Below are positions 23,123 through 30,163 of a stretch of DNA of 30,163 bases, piece after piece. A program made the position numbers and the translations under genes. Below the pieces are notes generated by a model. That model had not been told where the DNA came from. It ran no database searches and was given only the letters and a program-made list of their open reading frames with translations. Numbering within the stretch: position 1 is the stretch's first letter; every line of letters starts with the position of its first letter. The DNA lies in contig DATBHH010000035.1 of NCBI GenBank assembly GCA_036557525.1, positions 1-30,163 on the forward strand, written 5' to 3'. This stretch comes from VRUE01 sp036557525 (GTDB lineage Bacteria; Actinomycetota; Thermoleophilia; Solirubrobacterales; 70-9).

Positions 23123-24187
23123 CTAGAGGCGGTGCGCTTCGAGCGCCGCCTCGTCGATCTCGACGCCGAGCCCGGGACCGGCGGGGGCGTGGAGCATCTC
23201 GCCGCTCAGCTCGCAGCCGACGGCGGCGACGGTCGAGGCGAACAACCGCTGGGTCGCGAGCCCGTGGGCGAGATCGAGCCCATCGTCGCCGCCACGCTGG
23301 GCGCTCAGGGTCGCGGCGACCTGGGCGGCCGCTGCGATCCCGACCGGCCCGTCCAACGCGCTGGTGACGTAGGTCGGGATCACCTCGGCGATCTCGATCG
23401 CCGCCTCGGGACCGCCGACCTTGGAGAGCTTCACCCCTGTCAGCGACCAGGCTCCCATCGCGACCGCCCGCTCCGCGTCGGCGCGGCTGGCGACGCTCTC
23501 GTCGGCGGCGATCGGTATCGACGTCGCCTCGGCGACCGCAATCGCCTCCTCGGAGCTCGCAACCGGCTGCTCGGCGAGCTCGACGTCTAGCTGCTCGAGC
23601 TCGGTCAAGGTCCGCTTCGCGGTCTCGACGTCCCAGGCGCCGTTCGCGTCGACCCGGATCCTGGCGCTCGGCCCGACCGCATCGCGGACGGCCCGGACCT
23701 GGCCGAGATCGTCGCCGGTCCCGAGCTTCAGCTTGAACGAGGAGAAGCCGTCCTCCGCCCACGCAAGTGCCTCGCTTGCGACCTCGTCCGGCTCCCCGGT
23801 CGAGAGGGTCGCATTGCAGCGGACGGGCGGTGACGGAGGGCCCGGCGCCGAGCCGCGATCGGCCTCGGCCCACCGTCCCCGCAGATCGGCGAGGGCGGTG
23901 AGCGCCGCGCAGCGGGCCGGCGGGGAGAGCGCGAGAGCGTCGCCGGCGAGCGTCTGCTCATCGAGACTGTCGCGCTCGGCGAGCCGCTCCAGTTCGGAGA
24001 CGACCTGATCGATGCCGAGGCCGCGGCGAAGCGAGAGCGGCACCGCTTCGCCCAGCCCGACGATCCCCTCCTTGCTCCGCAGCCTCAGCAGCGCCATCTC
24101 GCGCCGCTCCAGGCTGCCGGCGGCGGTCACGTAAGGCTCGCGAAAGGGGAGCGCGTAGGGAACGACCTCGACCGAGGCGATGCGCAT
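23123..24187 (-). CDS. menC: o-Succinylbenzoate synthase (enolase superfamily)
   Basis: Dehydrates SHCHC to o-succinylbenzoate. It has the enolase-superfamily (MLE subgroup) residues: KxK at Lys152/Lys154 (FKLKLG), metal ligands Asp180 (RVDANGAW), Glu206 (ELAEQP) and Asp229 (IAADES), and Lys253 in GVKLSKVGG. Sequence alone cannot fully exclude a dipeptide epimerase or N-succinylamino acid racemase, but menD lies directly downstream on the same strand and no other menC candidate is seen. 354 aa, complete. The ATG start at 24187 has no good Shine-Dalgarno sequence; a weak ATGCTT lies 6 nt upstream. Confidence 0.88.
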   Translation of the reverse strand: MRIASVEVVPYALPFREPYVTAAGSLERREMALLRLRSKEGIVGLGEAVPLSLRRGLGIDQVVSELERLAERDSLDEQTLAGDALALSPPARCAALTALADLRGRWAEADRGSAPGPPSPPVRCNATLSTGEPDEVASEALAWAEDGFSSFKLKLGTGDDLGQVRAVRDAVGPSARIRVDANGAWDVETAKRTLTELEQLDVELAEQPVASSEEAIAVAEATSIPIAADESVASRADAERAVAMGAWSLTGVKLSKVGGPEAAIEIAEVIPTYVTSALDGPVGIAAAAQVAATLSAQRGGDDGLDLAHGLATQRLFASTVAAVGCELSGEMLHAPAGPGLGVEIDEAALEAHRL

Positions 24188-24214
24188 GCCCCAAGCATTG
24201 CACCCGGACCGCGC

Positions 24215-25912
24215 TCAGACGCAGAGCTGCTTGACCGTCCTGCCGGCGCGGCGAAGGTCGAGCCTCAGGCCCCTTGCCCGCCTGCGGCCGCGGTCGGCGG
24301 CTTCGTTGAGCCTGTCTCTCGCCGCCTCGGAGGTCACGAAGGTCGCCTTGCGCGCTCTCCGCTTGTTTTCCCGCGCCAGGCTCCTGAGGCGATGCCCGAT
24401 CTTCCGCGCCCTGGCGCGGGCGCTCAGGCAGGCCGCGCTCTCGGCCGGCGCGGCGGGGGGCGGTGCGGCCGCCGGCTGTTCCGGGCCGGGGGGCGGGACC
24501 ACGTCGAAGCTGGCGACGCCGCCGAACCGGGCCGAGGTGTAGACGTGCTTGCTGTCTTCGCTCACGACCACGCCGTCGGTCTTGAGAAGCGCGCGACCGT
24601 CCTCGCAGGCCCCTGCGGTGAAGGAGAGGTCGGCGTCTTCGAATCCGGTCTCGGTGATGCACCCCGCCGTCCCCGGCCGCTGGAGAATCGTCCCGTCGGC
24701 AGCGCGTTCGAAGACCACGACGCCGTCGGATTCGCCTGCCGTCGCATACAGCGCGGTGCCGTCCGGGAGGACGGCGATCGAGTCGATGCCATCCATCGCG
24801 ACGCCGTTCACGCATTGCCCGAGAGTGCCGGCCTGCATCGGGTCCGACTGGCCGGTGTTGCTGACGCATCCCGCCGTGCCGGGCTTCTGGGTCAGGGCGC
24901 CGGTCGCCGGATTGCGGTCGAAGATCAGGATCGCGTCGCGCCGTTCCGAGGCCAGGTAGGCGTCTTCGCCGTCGCCGATCGGTGAGAACGCGAGCGCCCT
25001 CGGCTCTCCCAGGCCGATCGCAAGCGTGCAGCCGGGCGCCGCCGCGCCGACCACGCAGCCGCCCGGCCCCTGCAGGGGTTTCAGCGACCCGTCTACTTCG
25101 ACTTCGTAGACCGTCACCGCGTCGCGGGTCGGCGAGAGCGCGTAGAGGAACTGGCCGTCGGGACTGATTTCAAGCGTCTGCAGGCCGACCATCTCCGCCC
25201 GCCCGTCGGTGCATTCGGAGCCGCCTTCGTTGACGACGCAGCCGGCGGGTTCCGAATCCTGGCTGAGGTCGCCGGTTTCGGGGTCGCGTTCGAAGATCGC
25301 GATCCCCCCGCCCAGGCCCCGCGAGCCGACGTAGACGTTTTCGCCGTCGGGGCTGACCACGACCGAGGTCGGTTCGTCGATCGCCCGGGCGTCATCGCAC
25401 CCCGCGACGGCGGGCGCCACGCAACCGTCTTCGCCGCTCGACTGCGTCAGGTGACCGTCTTCGGGGTCGCGATCGAGAACCGCCACGGCGTCGTCCTCGG
25501 GGGCGGCGACGTAGACGTTCTTGCCGTCGGGGCTGACGGCGACGTCGCTGGCCCCGCCGAGCCCCCGAGCCTCGGTGCATCCGGAGGAGACGGACGGGGT
25601 GATGGACAGACACCCCGTCGTTCCGGGAATCGGCCGCAGGGTCCCGTCGGCGGGATCGCGGACGAGGGTGGCGACACTGCCCCACGATTCGTCGACGGAG
25701 TAGACGTTCTTGCCGTCGGGGCTGATCGCCAGCGCCGAGGGCTGGACGAGCCCGGCGCCGTCTTCGCACTGGCCCGAGGCGGGGCTCTCGGTCACACACC
25801 CGATCGCGCCGGCCTTCTGGGTCAGGTTCGTCGCCGCGGTCGCGTCGGCAGCGAGGATCAGGACCGCGAGCGCCGCGGACAGCAGTGCCAGTACGGGTCG
25901 CAACGAGAACAA
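24215..25912 (-). CDS. Secreted YVTN/lactonase-like beta-propeller with paired cysteines
   Basis: Unrecognised 565-aa exported protein. A signal peptide (FSLRPVLALLSAALAVLILAADATA) is written here as FSLRPVLALLSAA and ILAADATA. About seven repeats of roughly 55-65 residues follow, each with SPDGKNVYV-like and AVFERDPETG-like strands, a GC motif (for example TAGCVSNTG) and a second Cys about 10-15 residues later (CEDG, CTDGR, CVNG), suggesting one disulfide per blade. A Pro/Ala linker (PPPGPEQPAAAPPPAAPA) leads to an Arg-rich helical tail ending in QLCV. The start is a TTG with GGAGGGGG 6 nt upstream (25919-25926) and TACCCT further up. It is unlikely to be a true lactonase without the family's catalytic residues being shown. 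Confidence 0.8.
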   Translation of the reverse strand: MFSLRPVLALLSAALAVLILAADATAATNLTQKAGAIGCVTESPASGQCEDGAGLVQPSALAISPDGKNVYSVDESWGSVATLVRDPADGTLRPIPGTTGCLSITPSVSSGCTEARGLGGASDVAVSPDGKNVYVAAPEDDAVAVLDRDPEDGHLTQSSGEDGCVAPAVAGCDDARAIDEPTSVVVSPDGENVYVGSRGLGGGIAIFERDPETGDLSQDSEPAGCVVNEGGSECTDGRAEMVGLQTLEISPDGQFLYALSPTRDAVTVYEVEVDGSLKPLQGPGGCVVGAAAPGCTLAIGLGEPRALAFSPIGDGEDAYLASERRDAILIFDRNPATGALTQKPGTAGCVSNTGQSDPMQAGTLGQCVNGVAMDGIDSIAVLPDGTALYATAGESDGVVVFERAADGTILQRPGTAGCITETGFEDADLSFTAGACEDGRALLKTDGVVVSEDSKHVYTSARFGGVASFDVVPPPGPEQPAAAPPPAAPAESAACLSARARARKIGHRLRSLARENKRRARKATFVTSEAARDRLNEAADRGRRRARGLRLDLRRAGRTVKQLCV

Positions 25913-25918
25913 GTACGT

Positions 25919-25939
25919 CCCCCTCCGCGCCGTAGGGTA
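25919..25939 (-). promoter_or_regulatory. Putative -10 (TACCCT) and strong Shine-Dalgarno of the propeller gene
   Basis: On the minus strand TACCCT (25939-25934) is followed by 21 nt that include GGAGGGGG (25926-25919) 6 nt before the TTG at 25912. This is one of two leadered genes with a clear ribosome binding site, and the site decides the choice of a TTG start. Confidence 0.5.
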
Positions 25940-25971
25940 TCCGAGAACCGGCGCCGGATCGAACCCTGGAC

Positions 25972-26850
25972 CTAGCTCGCGAGCAGGAGGCCGGCCGAGA
26001 CGAGCAGACTGAAGACTCCGAGCAGAGCCCCGGTTCCCGCGAGCGCCTCGTTCAGCGCCGCTCCGGACCGGTTCGACATCGTCCGCAGCGGCGGCACGGC
26101 GAGCGGGAGCGACGCGAGGCCGAGCAGCGGCCAGGGGCTGGTGTCGGCGCCGATCAGCGAGATCGGCAGGACCACGTAGGCGCCGAGGATCAGCAGCCGG
26201 TAGAGGACGACCGCGTTCCGGCGCCCCATCCGCACCGCCAGGGTCGTCTTCCCGGCGCGGCGGTCGGTGTCGATGTCGCGGACGTTGTTGACGACGAGGA
26301 TCGCGGTGGCGAGGAACCCGACCGAGATCGAGAGCCCGAGCGGCAGCGCGTCGAGCTGCTCGACCTGGACGTAGTAGGAGCCGTTGACCGCGACGAGACC
26401 GAAGAAGAGGAAGACGAAGATCTCGCCCAGGCCGGCGTAGCCATAGGGCCGCGGGCCGCCGGTGTAGAGGACGCCGGCGGCGATCGAGAAGGCGCCTATC
26501 ACGAGGATCACGGCGCCCGCCACGGTCGCCAGGTACAGGCCGCAGGCCACCGCGATCGCGAACGCGACCCAGGTCGCGTTCAGCACCCGCCGCGGGGCGA
26601 CGAGACCGGCCGAGGTGACGCGCACCGGACCAAGGCGGTCGGCGGTGTCTGCGCCGCGCTTGGCATCGGAGTAGTCGTTGGCGAGGTTGGTCCCGATCTG
26701 GATGAAGACGCTGCCGAGCAGCGCCGCGATGAAGGCGCCGACGCGGGGGAGGCGACCGACCCATTCGACGGCGGCGGCGGTGCCGACCAGGACCGGGGCA
26801 ATCGCGGCCGGCAGGGTCCGCGGCCGCGCCGCCATGACCCAGATCCTCAT
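25972..26850 (-). CDS. menA: 1,4-dihydroxy-2-naphthoate polyprenyltransferase
   Basis: UbiA-family integral membrane enzyme that attaches the isoprenoid chain to DHNA, giving demethylmenaquinone. It has the two Asp-rich motifs: NLANDYSDAKRGAD (Asp59, Asp62, Asp68) and VRDIDTDRRAGKTTLAVRMG (Asp192, Asp194, Asp196), with about eight hydrophobic segments. RPRTLPAAIAPVLVG at the N-terminus is typical of MenA. 292 aa. It starts 16 nt after menB ends on the same strand, so the two are probably one transcript. No Shine-Dalgarno sequence is visible at the ATG. Confidence 0.95.
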   Translation of the reverse strand: MRIWVMAARPRTLPAAIAPVLVGTAAAVEWVGRLPRVGAFIAALLGSVFIQIGTNLANDYSDAKRGADTADRLGPVRVTSAGLVAPRRVLNATWVAFAIAVACGLYLATVAGAVILVIGAFSIAAGVLYTGGPRPYGYAGLGEIFVFLFFGLVAVNGSYYVQVEQLDALPLGLSISVGFLATAILVVNNVRDIDTDRRAGKTTLAVRMGRRNAVVLYRLLILGAYVVLPISLIGADTSPWPLLGLASLPLAVPPLRTMSNRSGAALNEALAGTGALLGVFSLLVSAGLLLAS

Positions 26851-26866
26851 GGCATCGCTTCGCGCG

Positions 26867-27733
26867 TCATGGCCGGCGCGGGAACTGCGAGAAATCGGGC
26901 TCGCGCTTCTCCTTGTAGGCCTCGCGCCCCTCGCGCGCCTCCTCGCTGGCGTAGAAGAGCAGGTTGGCGTCGTGGGCGAGCTGCTGGATCCCCGCGTAGC
27001 CGTCCTCATGGGCATTGAAGCTCGCCTTGACCAGACGGAGGGCGAAGGGGGAGAGGGCGAGCATCTCCCGGCACCAGGCCACCGTCTCCGCCTCGAGACG
27101 CTCGACCGGGACCACCGCGTTGACGAGGCCCATCTCGCGCGCCTCCTCGGCGTCGTAGGTGCGGCAGAGCATCCAGAACTCCTTCGCCTTCTTGGTCCCG
27201 ACCAGGTCCCGCAGCAGGGACGCCCCGAAGCCCCCGTCCCAGGAGCCGACCCGGGGCCCGGTCTGTCCGAAGCGGGCGTTGTCGGCGGCGATGGTCAGGT
27301 CGCAGCAGACGTGGAGGACGTGGCCGCCGCCCGCCGCCCAGCCGGCGACCATCGCCACCACGGGCTTGGGCAGCCGCCGCATCTGAACCTGGAGGTCGGT
27401 CACGTGGAACCGGCCCAGCGTCGCGCCCTCGGCGACGTAGCCGGTGTCGCCGCGCACGTTCTGGTCCCCGCCCGAGCAGAAGGCCTTCTCGCCCTCGCCG
27501 GTGAGGACGACGACGCCGACGCCGGTGTCCTCGCGCGCCAGCTCGAGCGCTGCCGATATCTCGATCAGCGTCTGCGGGCGGAAGGCGTTGCGGACCTCGG
27601 GCCGGTCGATCGTGATCTTCGCGATCCCGTCGCCCGTCTCATAGCGGATGTCCTCGTACTCGCCGCCCGTCACCCACTCGATCGGCGCGTACAGGCGATC
27701 CTCCGGTGGGGCATCCTTGTGGCGGTTCGGCAT
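26867..27733 (-). CDS. menB: 1,4-dihydroxy-2-naphthoyl-CoA synthase
   Basis: Crotonase-family enzyme that closes the second ring of OSB-CoA to give DHNA-CoA. It has EKAFCSGGDQNVRGD (residues 82-96), AGGGHVLHVCCDL and FGQTGPRVGSWDGGFG (155-170) with Asp166, then the MenB C-terminus REAYKEKREPDFSQFPRRP. The Gly159 in QTGP places it with the type I, bicarbonate-requiring MenB enzymes such as that of E. coli, not the type II form with an Asp there (as in Mycobacterium tuberculosis). That inference comes from the sequence position only. 288 aa. TATCGT lies 7 nt upstream of the ATG, and menE is divergent. Confidence 0.97.
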   Translation of the reverse strand: MPNRHKDAPPEDRLYAPIEWVTGGEYEDIRYETGDGIAKITIDRPEVRNAFRPQTLIEISAALELAREDTGVGVVVLTGEGEKAFCSGGDQNVRGDTGYVAEGATLGRFHVTDLQVQMRRLPKPVVAMVAGWAAGGGHVLHVCCDLTIAADNARFGQTGPRVGSWDGGFGASLLRDLVGTKKAKEFWMLCRTYDAEEAREMGLVNAVVPVERLEAETVAWCREMLALSPFALRLVKASFNAHEDGYAGIQQLAHDANLLFYASEEAREGREAYKEKREPDFSQFPRRP

Positions 27734-27740
27734 GATGGCA

Positions 27741-27750
27741 ACGATATCCC
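27741..27750. promoter_or_regulatory. Overlapping divergent -10 elements of menB and menE
   Basis: On the minus strand TATCGT (27746-27741) is followed by 7 nt and the menB ATG. On the plus strand TATCCC (27745-27750) is followed by 7 nt and the menE ATG. The two hexamers share bases 27745-27746 within GATATC, and only 24 bp separate the two coding regions. A single melted bubble could serve both directions. The plus-strand hexamer lacks the usual final T. Confidence 0.45.
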
Positions 27751-27757
27751 GGCCCAG

Positions 27758-29083
27758 ATGAAGCTCGACGACTGGCTCGCCCAGAGATCGCAGAGTTGCC
27801 CCGACCGCACCGCCCTGGTCGCGGACGGCTCGGAGGTCACCTACGCCGAGCTCGAGGCGGAGGCGACGTGGGTCGCCCGCCGGCTCGCCGCCCACGGGGT
27901 CCGGCGCGGCTCGACCGTCGCGCTCAGCATGCAGCCGGGGCACGAGCAGGTCGTCCTCGTCCACGCTCTGATGAAGGTCGGCGCCGTCCTCCTGCCGCTC
28001 GCGCCGAGGATCGGCCGCGAGGAGCGCGCCGCGGTGATCGAGGCCACCGAACCGGCGATCGAGCTCGACGATCCCGGCCAGCTGACCCAGACCGAGGCCG
28101 ACCTGCCGCTGCTCGGCGAGCACGACATGGACGCGGTCTGCTGCCGGGTGCTCACCTCCGGCAGCACCGGCGCGCCCGACCCCGTCGGCCTCACCTACGG
28201 GAATTTCCTCTGGAGCGCCGTCGGGTCGGCCTTCAACATCGGCGTCGAGCCCGAGGACCGCTGGCTCTGCTGCCTGCCGCTGAGTCACATCTCGGGCCTC
28301 GGGATCGTGGTGCGGTCGGTCGTCTACGGCACGACCGCGGTGCTTCACGACGGTTTCGATCTCGACCGGGTCGCGGCGTCGCTGGAAGCGGACGGGATCT
28401 CGGTCGTCTCGCTGGTCGCGACGATGCTGACCAGGCTGCTCGAGGCGGGCGCCGACCTCTCCGGACCGCGGGCGATCCTGATCGGCGGCGGGCCGGTCCC
28501 CCGCGAGCCGCTCGAGGAGGCGATCGGGAGGGGCGCGACGGTGGTCCAGACCTACGGCCTGACCGAGGCCTGCTCGCAGGTGACGACCTTGGCGCCGGCC
28601 GACGCCGGGCGCAAGCTGGGCTCGGCCGGCCGGCCGCTGCTCACTACCCACCTCCGGATCCAGGACGGCGAGATCCTCGTCCAGGGCCCGACCGTCGCCC
28701 CGGGTCGCTCCGACCCCGACGGCTGGCTCCACACCGGCGATCTCGGGCGGATCGACGAGGAGGGGTTCCTCTACGTCGAGGACAGAATCGACGACATGAT
28801 CGTCAGCGGCGGCGAGAACATCGTTCCGGCCGAGGTCGAGCAGGTGCTGCTCCGCCATCCCGAGGTTGCCGACGCCGCGGTCGTCGGCCGTGACGACCCG
28901 GAGTGGCAGCAGGCGGTGACCGCCGTCGTCGTCCTCGAGGACGGCTCGCGGGCGACGCCGGACGAGCTGCGGCGCCATTGCGCCGGCTCGCTCGCCGGCT
29001 TCAAGGTCCCGAAGCGGGTCGAGCTCGCCTCGGCGCTGCCGCGGACGCCCTCTGGCAAGTTGCTGCGGAGGGCGCTCCGATAG
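27758..29083 (+). CDS. menE: o-Succinylbenzoate-CoA ligase
   Basis: Adenylate-forming enzyme that activates OSB to OSB-CoA, the substrate of MenB. Motifs are the P-loop LTSGSTGAPDPVGLT (132-146), CLPLSHISGLGIVVRS, QTYGLTEACSQVTT, GWLHTGDLGRIDEEGF, the hinge region DRIDDMIVSGGENI and the catalytic Lys434 in PSGKLLRRALR. The P-loop Lys found after GxP in most relatives is Asp141 here. The length of 441 aa is on the short side, with a compact N-terminal domain, as in other MenE proteins. It is divergent from menB across a 24-bp gap. Its TAG stop begins a TAGGGT that may be the ilvC -10. Confidence 0.93.
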   Translation: MKLDDWLAQRSQSCPDRTALVADGSEVTYAELEAEATWVARRLAAHGVRRGSTVALSMQPGHEQVVLVHALMKVGAVLLPLAPRIGREERAAVIEATEPAIELDDPGQLTQTEADLPLLGEHDMDAVCCRVLTSGSTGAPDPVGLTYGNFLWSAVGSAFNIGVEPEDRWLCCLPLSHISGLGIVVRSVVYGTTAVLHDGFDLDRVAASLEADGISVVSLVATMLTRLLEAGADLSGPRAILIGGGPVPREPLEEAIGRGATVVQTYGLTEACSQVTTLAPADAGRKLGSAGRPLLTTHLRIQDGEILVQGPTVAPGRSDPDGWLHTGDLGRIDEEGFLYVEDRIDDMIVSGGENIVPAEVEQVLLRHPEVADAAVVGRDDPEWQQAVTAVVVLEDGSRATPDELRRHCAGSLAGFKVPKRVELASALPRTPSGKLLRRALR

Positions 29084-29086
29084 GGT
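29081..29086 (+). promoter_or_regulatory. Putative -10 element (TAGGGT) of ilvC
   Basis: TAGGGT begins with the menE stop codon and is followed by 9 nt and a GTG at 29096, the start of a small ORF before ilvC. The same hexamer also overlaps the folD stop. Confidence 0.4.
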
Positions 29087-29095
29087 TGGCCGCCG

Positions 29096-29146
29096 GTGGA
29101 GCGCCGAACGAGTGAGCGTGCATATCTGATTTTCGCGAGGGAGTAA
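29096..29146 (+). CDS. Possible leaderless 16-codon leader ORF upstream of ilvC
   Basis: GTG 9 nt after TAGGGT opens a 16-residue ORF (MERRTSERAYLIFARE) ending in TAA 12 nt before ilvC. AAGG at 29145-29148 overlaps that stop, 10 nt ahead of the ilvC ATG, so termination here could place ribosomes at ilvC. The nucleotides from 29106 match the ilvB micro-ORF core at 17 of 24 positions, but in a shifted reading frame, so the peptide is not a simple relative. This makes an RNA or DNA element as likely as a conserved peptide. Confidence 0.3.
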   Translation: MERRTSERAYLIFARE

Positions 29147-29158
29147 GGCGCGACTGTT

Positions 29159-30157
29159 ATGTCTGACATCTTCTACGACAAGGACGCCGACCTCTCGAAG
29201 CTGGCGGGCAAGACAGTCGCCATCCTCGGCTACGGCTCGCAGGGCCACGCCCACGCGCTGAACCTGAAGGAATCGGGGGTCGACGTGGTCGTCGGGCTCC
29301 GGCCCGACTCCTCGAGCCGCGCGAAAGCCGAGGAGGCCGGCCTCGAGGTCCTCGACATCGCCGAAGCGGCAAGCCGCGGCGACGTCGTCATGGTCCTCCT
29401 ACCCGACGAGAAGCAGGCGGAGGTGTGGGAGTCCGAGATCGCCGACGGGATCGCCCCCGGCAACCTGCTGCTGTTCGCCCACGGGTTCTCGATCCACTTC
29501 GCGCAGATCCAGCCGCCGCCGGGCGTCGACGTCGGCATGGTCGCGCCGAAGGGGCCCGGCCACCTCGTCCGCCGCCAGTTCGAGGAAGGGCACGGCGTCC
29601 CCTGCCTGATGGCCGTCCACCAGGACGCGACCGGCGATGCCCACGACCTCGTCCTCGCCTACGCCGCCGGGATCGGCGGCGGCCGCGCGGCGATCATCGA
29701 GACGACCTTCAAGGACGAGTGCGAGACCGATCTTTTCGGCGAGCAGGCGGTCCTCTGCGGCGGCGCCTCGGAGCTGGTGCGGGCCGGCTACGAGACCCTG
29801 GTCGAGGCCGGCTACGACCCCCGCCTCGCCTACTTCGAGTGCCTGCACGAGCTGAAGCTGATCGCCGACCTGATGTATGAGAAGGGGATCCAGGGGATGC
29901 GCTACTCGATCTCAAACACCGCCGAGTACGGCGACATGACCCGTGGCAAACGGGTCATCGGCGAGGAGTCGCGGGAGGCGATGAAGAAGGTGCTCGAGGA
30001 AATCCAGTCGGGGGCGTTCGCTCGCGAGTGGATCGCCGAGAACCGGGCCGGGGGCGAGAACCTCTCGCGGATGCGCGAGGAAGGCGCGAAGCACCCGATC
30101 GAGGAGGTCGGAAAGGATCTTCGCTCGACGATGTCCTGGATCGACCAGGACTTCTGA
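29159..30157 (+). CDS. ilvC: Ketol-acid reductoisomerase (class I)
   Basis: Isomerises and reduces acetolactate or acetohydroxybutyrate with NADPH, the second common step of branched-chain amino acid synthesis. It has the Rossmann motif AILGYGSQGHAHALNLK (21-37), the phosphate-binding residues Arg48 and Ser51-Ser53 (GLRPDSSSRA) that fit NADPH use, His108 (FAHGF), the metal ligands Asp191 and Glu195 in ETTFKDECETDLFGEQ, and SISNTAEYGD. At 332 aa it is the short class I form and complete, ending 6 nt before the window edge. The ATG has AAGG 10 nt upstream. It is separated from ilvBN by about 10 kb of mostly menaquinone genes. Confidence 0.97.
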   Translation: MSDIFYDKDADLSKLAGKTVAILGYGSQGHAHALNLKESGVDVVVGLRPDSSSRAKAEEAGLEVLDIAEAASRGDVVMVLLPDEKQAEVWESEIADGIAPGNLLLFAHGFSIHFAQIQPPPGVDVGMVAPKGPGHLVRRQFEEGHGVPCLMAVHQDATGDAHDLVLAYAAGIGGGRAAIIETTFKDECETDLFGEQAVLCGGASELVRAGYETLVEAGYDPRLAYFECLHELKLIADLMYEKGIQGMRYSISNTAEYGDMTRGKRVIGEESREAMKKVLEEIQSGAFAREWIAENRAGGENLSRMREEGAKHPIEEVGKDLRSTMSWIDQDF

Positions 30158-30163
30158 GCTAGG

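Noticed and set aside
29112..29129. Alternative five-codon ORF (GTG...TGA) in the ilvC leader
   Set aside because: No -10 at the right distance, and too short to support; the 16-codon ORF fits the promoter spacing better.

Overview
The window is about 30 kb of very GC-rich chromosomal DNA, densely packed with genes on both strands. Core genes (gatCAB, pcrA, folD, cysE, ilvBN/ilvC, a classical men pathway) and codon use suggest a high-GC actinobacterium. The combination of TolB/YVTN-like secreted propellers, many leaderless start sites and ~80-bp GC-rich palindromic repeats would fit a Thermoleophilia/Solirubrobacterales-type lineage; that placement is inference and no rRNA or tRNA gene is present to test it. 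No phage, transposase, CRISPR or tRNA genes were seen.

Layout. 1-4100: cysE (serine acetyltransferase, behind a possible coupled upstream ORF), then pcrA/uvrD helicase and folD four bases apart. 4100-7730: a proline-rich membrane protein, a convergent pair of minus-strand genes (four-helix membrane protein then a GMC oxidoreductase), and a small secreted protein. 7738-11268: gatC-gatA-gatB in overlapping order with a small zinc-ribbon membrane protein at the end. 11358-16486: a glycan/lipid-sugar locus, with a minus-strand operon of two GT-C membrane glycosyltransferases and a DUF2304-GT2 fusion, divergent from a UDP-sulfoquinovose synthase (sqdB/SQD1 type). 16496-30157: branched-chain amino acid genes ilvB-ilvN at one end and ilvC at the other, enclosing a nearly complete menaquinone pathway: menF (joined to ilvBN), menC-menD, menB-menA, and menE next to ilvC.

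How the genes work together. MenF, MenD, MenC, MenE, MenB and MenA supply isochorismate synthesis, SEPHCHC synthesis, OSB formation, OSB activation, naphthoate ring closure and prenylation. MenH, the DHNA-CoA thioesterase and the final methyltransferase (MenG/UbiE) are not in the window. IlvBN and IlvC give the first two common steps of valine/leucine/isoleucine synthesis. GatCAB amidates misacylated Glu-tRNA(Gln)/Asp-tRNA(Asn).

Most unusual signals. (1) Nearly every transcription-unit start has a TANNNT -10-like hexamer 7-10 nt before the first start codon, which predicts leaderless mRNAs. (2) gatC and ilvB are each preceded by a leaderless 23-codon micro-ORF of related sequence whose stop overlaps the gene's start codon (GTGA/ATGA); ilvC has a nucleotide-related variant, and cysE has an unrelated 49-codon ORF in the same arrangement. 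(3) An ~80-bp nested palindromic repeat occurs three times, once in frame inside a glycosyltransferase gene. (4) The men genes lie between the two halves of a split ilvBNC set.
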